Shown here: in pieces, positions 5,798-6,454 of the stretch | Numbering within the stretch: position 1 is the stretch's first letter | Layout: the number at the start of each line of letters is the position of its first letter | Origin: Bacteroidales bacterium | GTDB lineage: Bacteria; Bacteroidota; Bacteroidia; Bacteroidales; UBA932 | Direction: 5' to 3' | Length of the DNA: 6,454 bases | Assembly (NCBI GenBank): GCA_016285215.1 | Contig: JAEEQI010000137.1 | Span: 1 to 6,454, forward strand | The notes under the pieces: model-generated | Database searches by the model: none | What the model saw: the letters and a program-made list of their open reading frames with translations, nothing else | What the model was told of the DNA's origin: nothing | Made by a program: the position numbers and the translations under genes

Positions 5798-6454
5798 ATG
5801 ATTTACGATTCCCATATGGACACCCCTTCGCAGCTTATCCGGCTGCGGAACCTGGGCATTGACAACACCCACGCCCACGTAGATTTCCCCAAGATGAAGG
5901 CTGGTAAGGTGGACGGTGCTTTCTTTGCGCTGTACACCCCGGCTTCTATGGCCCCCGACAGCGCTACTCGTTATGCGCTGGAGATGCTTTCGGCCGTGTA
6001 TGATGCTGCCGACGCCAATTCCGACCTGGCTGCCGTAACCTTTACACCGGCCGAAGCCGCCGAAAACCGGGAGCAGGGGATTCTCTCTTTATTTATAGGT
6101 ATGGAGAACGGTTCTCCCATCCAGGAGTCGCTGTCTCTGCTGCGTACCTTCTACCGTTTGGGCGTAAGTTATATGACGCTTACCCACAACGGTGACAATG
6201 CCATAGCCGACGCCGCCTCCGAAGGCAAGCGCTGGGGAGGACTGAGTCCTTTTGGCAAGCAGGTAGTGGCCGAGATGAATGCGCTGGGTATGATGATTGA
6301 TCTGTCCCACGCCTCCGACCAGACTTTCTGGGACTGCATCCGTTTGTCGCAGGCTCCCATTGTGGCCACGCATTCCTGCTGCCGCTCCCTGTGCAGTCAT
6401 CGCCGCAATCTTACCGACGAGATGCTGCAGGCGCTGGGGGAGAAGGACGGCTAT
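5798..6454 (+). CDS. Membrane-dipeptidase family (peptidase M19) zinc dipeptidase, 3'-truncated by the window edge
   Basis: Zinc-dependent dipeptidase of the renal-dipeptidase family (M19); 219 residues are visible and the frame is open to the window end. All active-site residues expected in this part are present, judged against human DPEP1: metal ligands His6 and Asp8 (DSHMDTP), bridging Glu103 (GMENG), His171 (DLSHAS) and His192 (THSCCRSL), and substrate-binding His130 and Arg203. The spacings Glu103-His130 (27), His171-His192 (21) and His192-Arg203 (11) equal those of the human enzyme. Later residues, such as the equivalent of Asp288, lie outside. The start at 5798 is fixed: the ABC-F stop TAG (5792-5794) is in the same frame only one codon upstream, so no N-terminal extension is possible. 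The protein therefore lacks a signal peptide and should be cytoplasmic, unlike exported relatives. The 3-nt gap to the ABC-F gene indicates co-transcription. Confidence 0.93.
   Translation, partial: MIYDSHMDTPSQLIRLRNLGIDNTHAHVDFPKMKAGKVDGAFFALYTPASMAPDSATRYALEMLSAVYDAADANSDLAAVTFTPAEAAENREQGILSLFIGMENGSPIQESLSLLRTFYRLGVSYMTLTHNGDNAIADAASEGKRWGGLSPFGKQVVAEMNALGMMIDLSHASDQTFWDCIRLSQAPIVATHSCCRSLCSHRRNLTDEMLQALGEKDGY

Noticed and set aside
4865..5878. Long open frame of 337 codons on the minus strand, opposite the ABC-F gene and the start of the dipeptidase
   Set aside because: It lies entirely opposite strongly supported coding sequence, its product is rich in Leu, His, Gln and Val with no recognisable motif, and such antisense frames are expected from the codon bias of the + strand gene.
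6089..6400. Minus-strand open frame of 103 codons opposite the dipeptidase
   Set aside because: It is opposite the conserved M19 catalytic residues on the + strand and has no recognisable motif, so it is a shadow of the real gene.

Overview
The window reads as a stretch of conserved housekeeping genes from a member of the Bacteroidota, most likely an uncultured or gut-type member of the Bacteroidales with a moderately high GC content. The assignment rests on the ValRS, TatC and ABC-F proteins, which read like Bacteroidales homologues, on the lack of clear Shine-Dalgarno sequences before most genes, and on a possible TAnnTTTG-type promoter element. All recognised genes lie on the + strand and fill almost the whole window. 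No RNA gene, insertion sequence, CRISPR array or phage gene was seen.

Layout: (1) about 1-2477, valS, missing its first ~58 codons because the window starts inside the gene; (2) 2478-2510, a very AT-rich 33-bp gap with overlapping inverted repeats, the only real intergenic space; (3) 2511-2927, a hotdog-fold acyl-CoA thioesterase; (4) 2929-3138, tatA; (5) 3139-3885, tatC; (6) 3869-5794, a two-domain ABC-F ATPase that overlaps the end of tatC; (7) 5798 to the window end, the first 219 codons of an M19 zinc dipeptidase.

From the thioesterase onward the genes are separated by 1, 0, -17 and 3 nt, so they almost certainly form one transcription unit, probably with translational coupling. TatA and TatC together make a minimal twin-arginine translocase. 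The other members (acyl-CoA thioesterase, ribosome-associated ATPase, dipeptidase) have no obvious shared pathway with Tat; the group looks like a housekeeping operon rather than a dedicated system.

I found no convincing novel system. The points most worth a second look are: replacement of two normally invariant residues near the ValRS active site within the first 75 bases; a change in codon preference part-way through valS, plus short low-GC islands in tatC and the ABC-F gene, which suggest mosaic ancestry or a composite assembly; the repeat-rich 33-bp leader; a possible internal promoter at the end of tatC; and the unusual first signature motif of the ABC-F protein.
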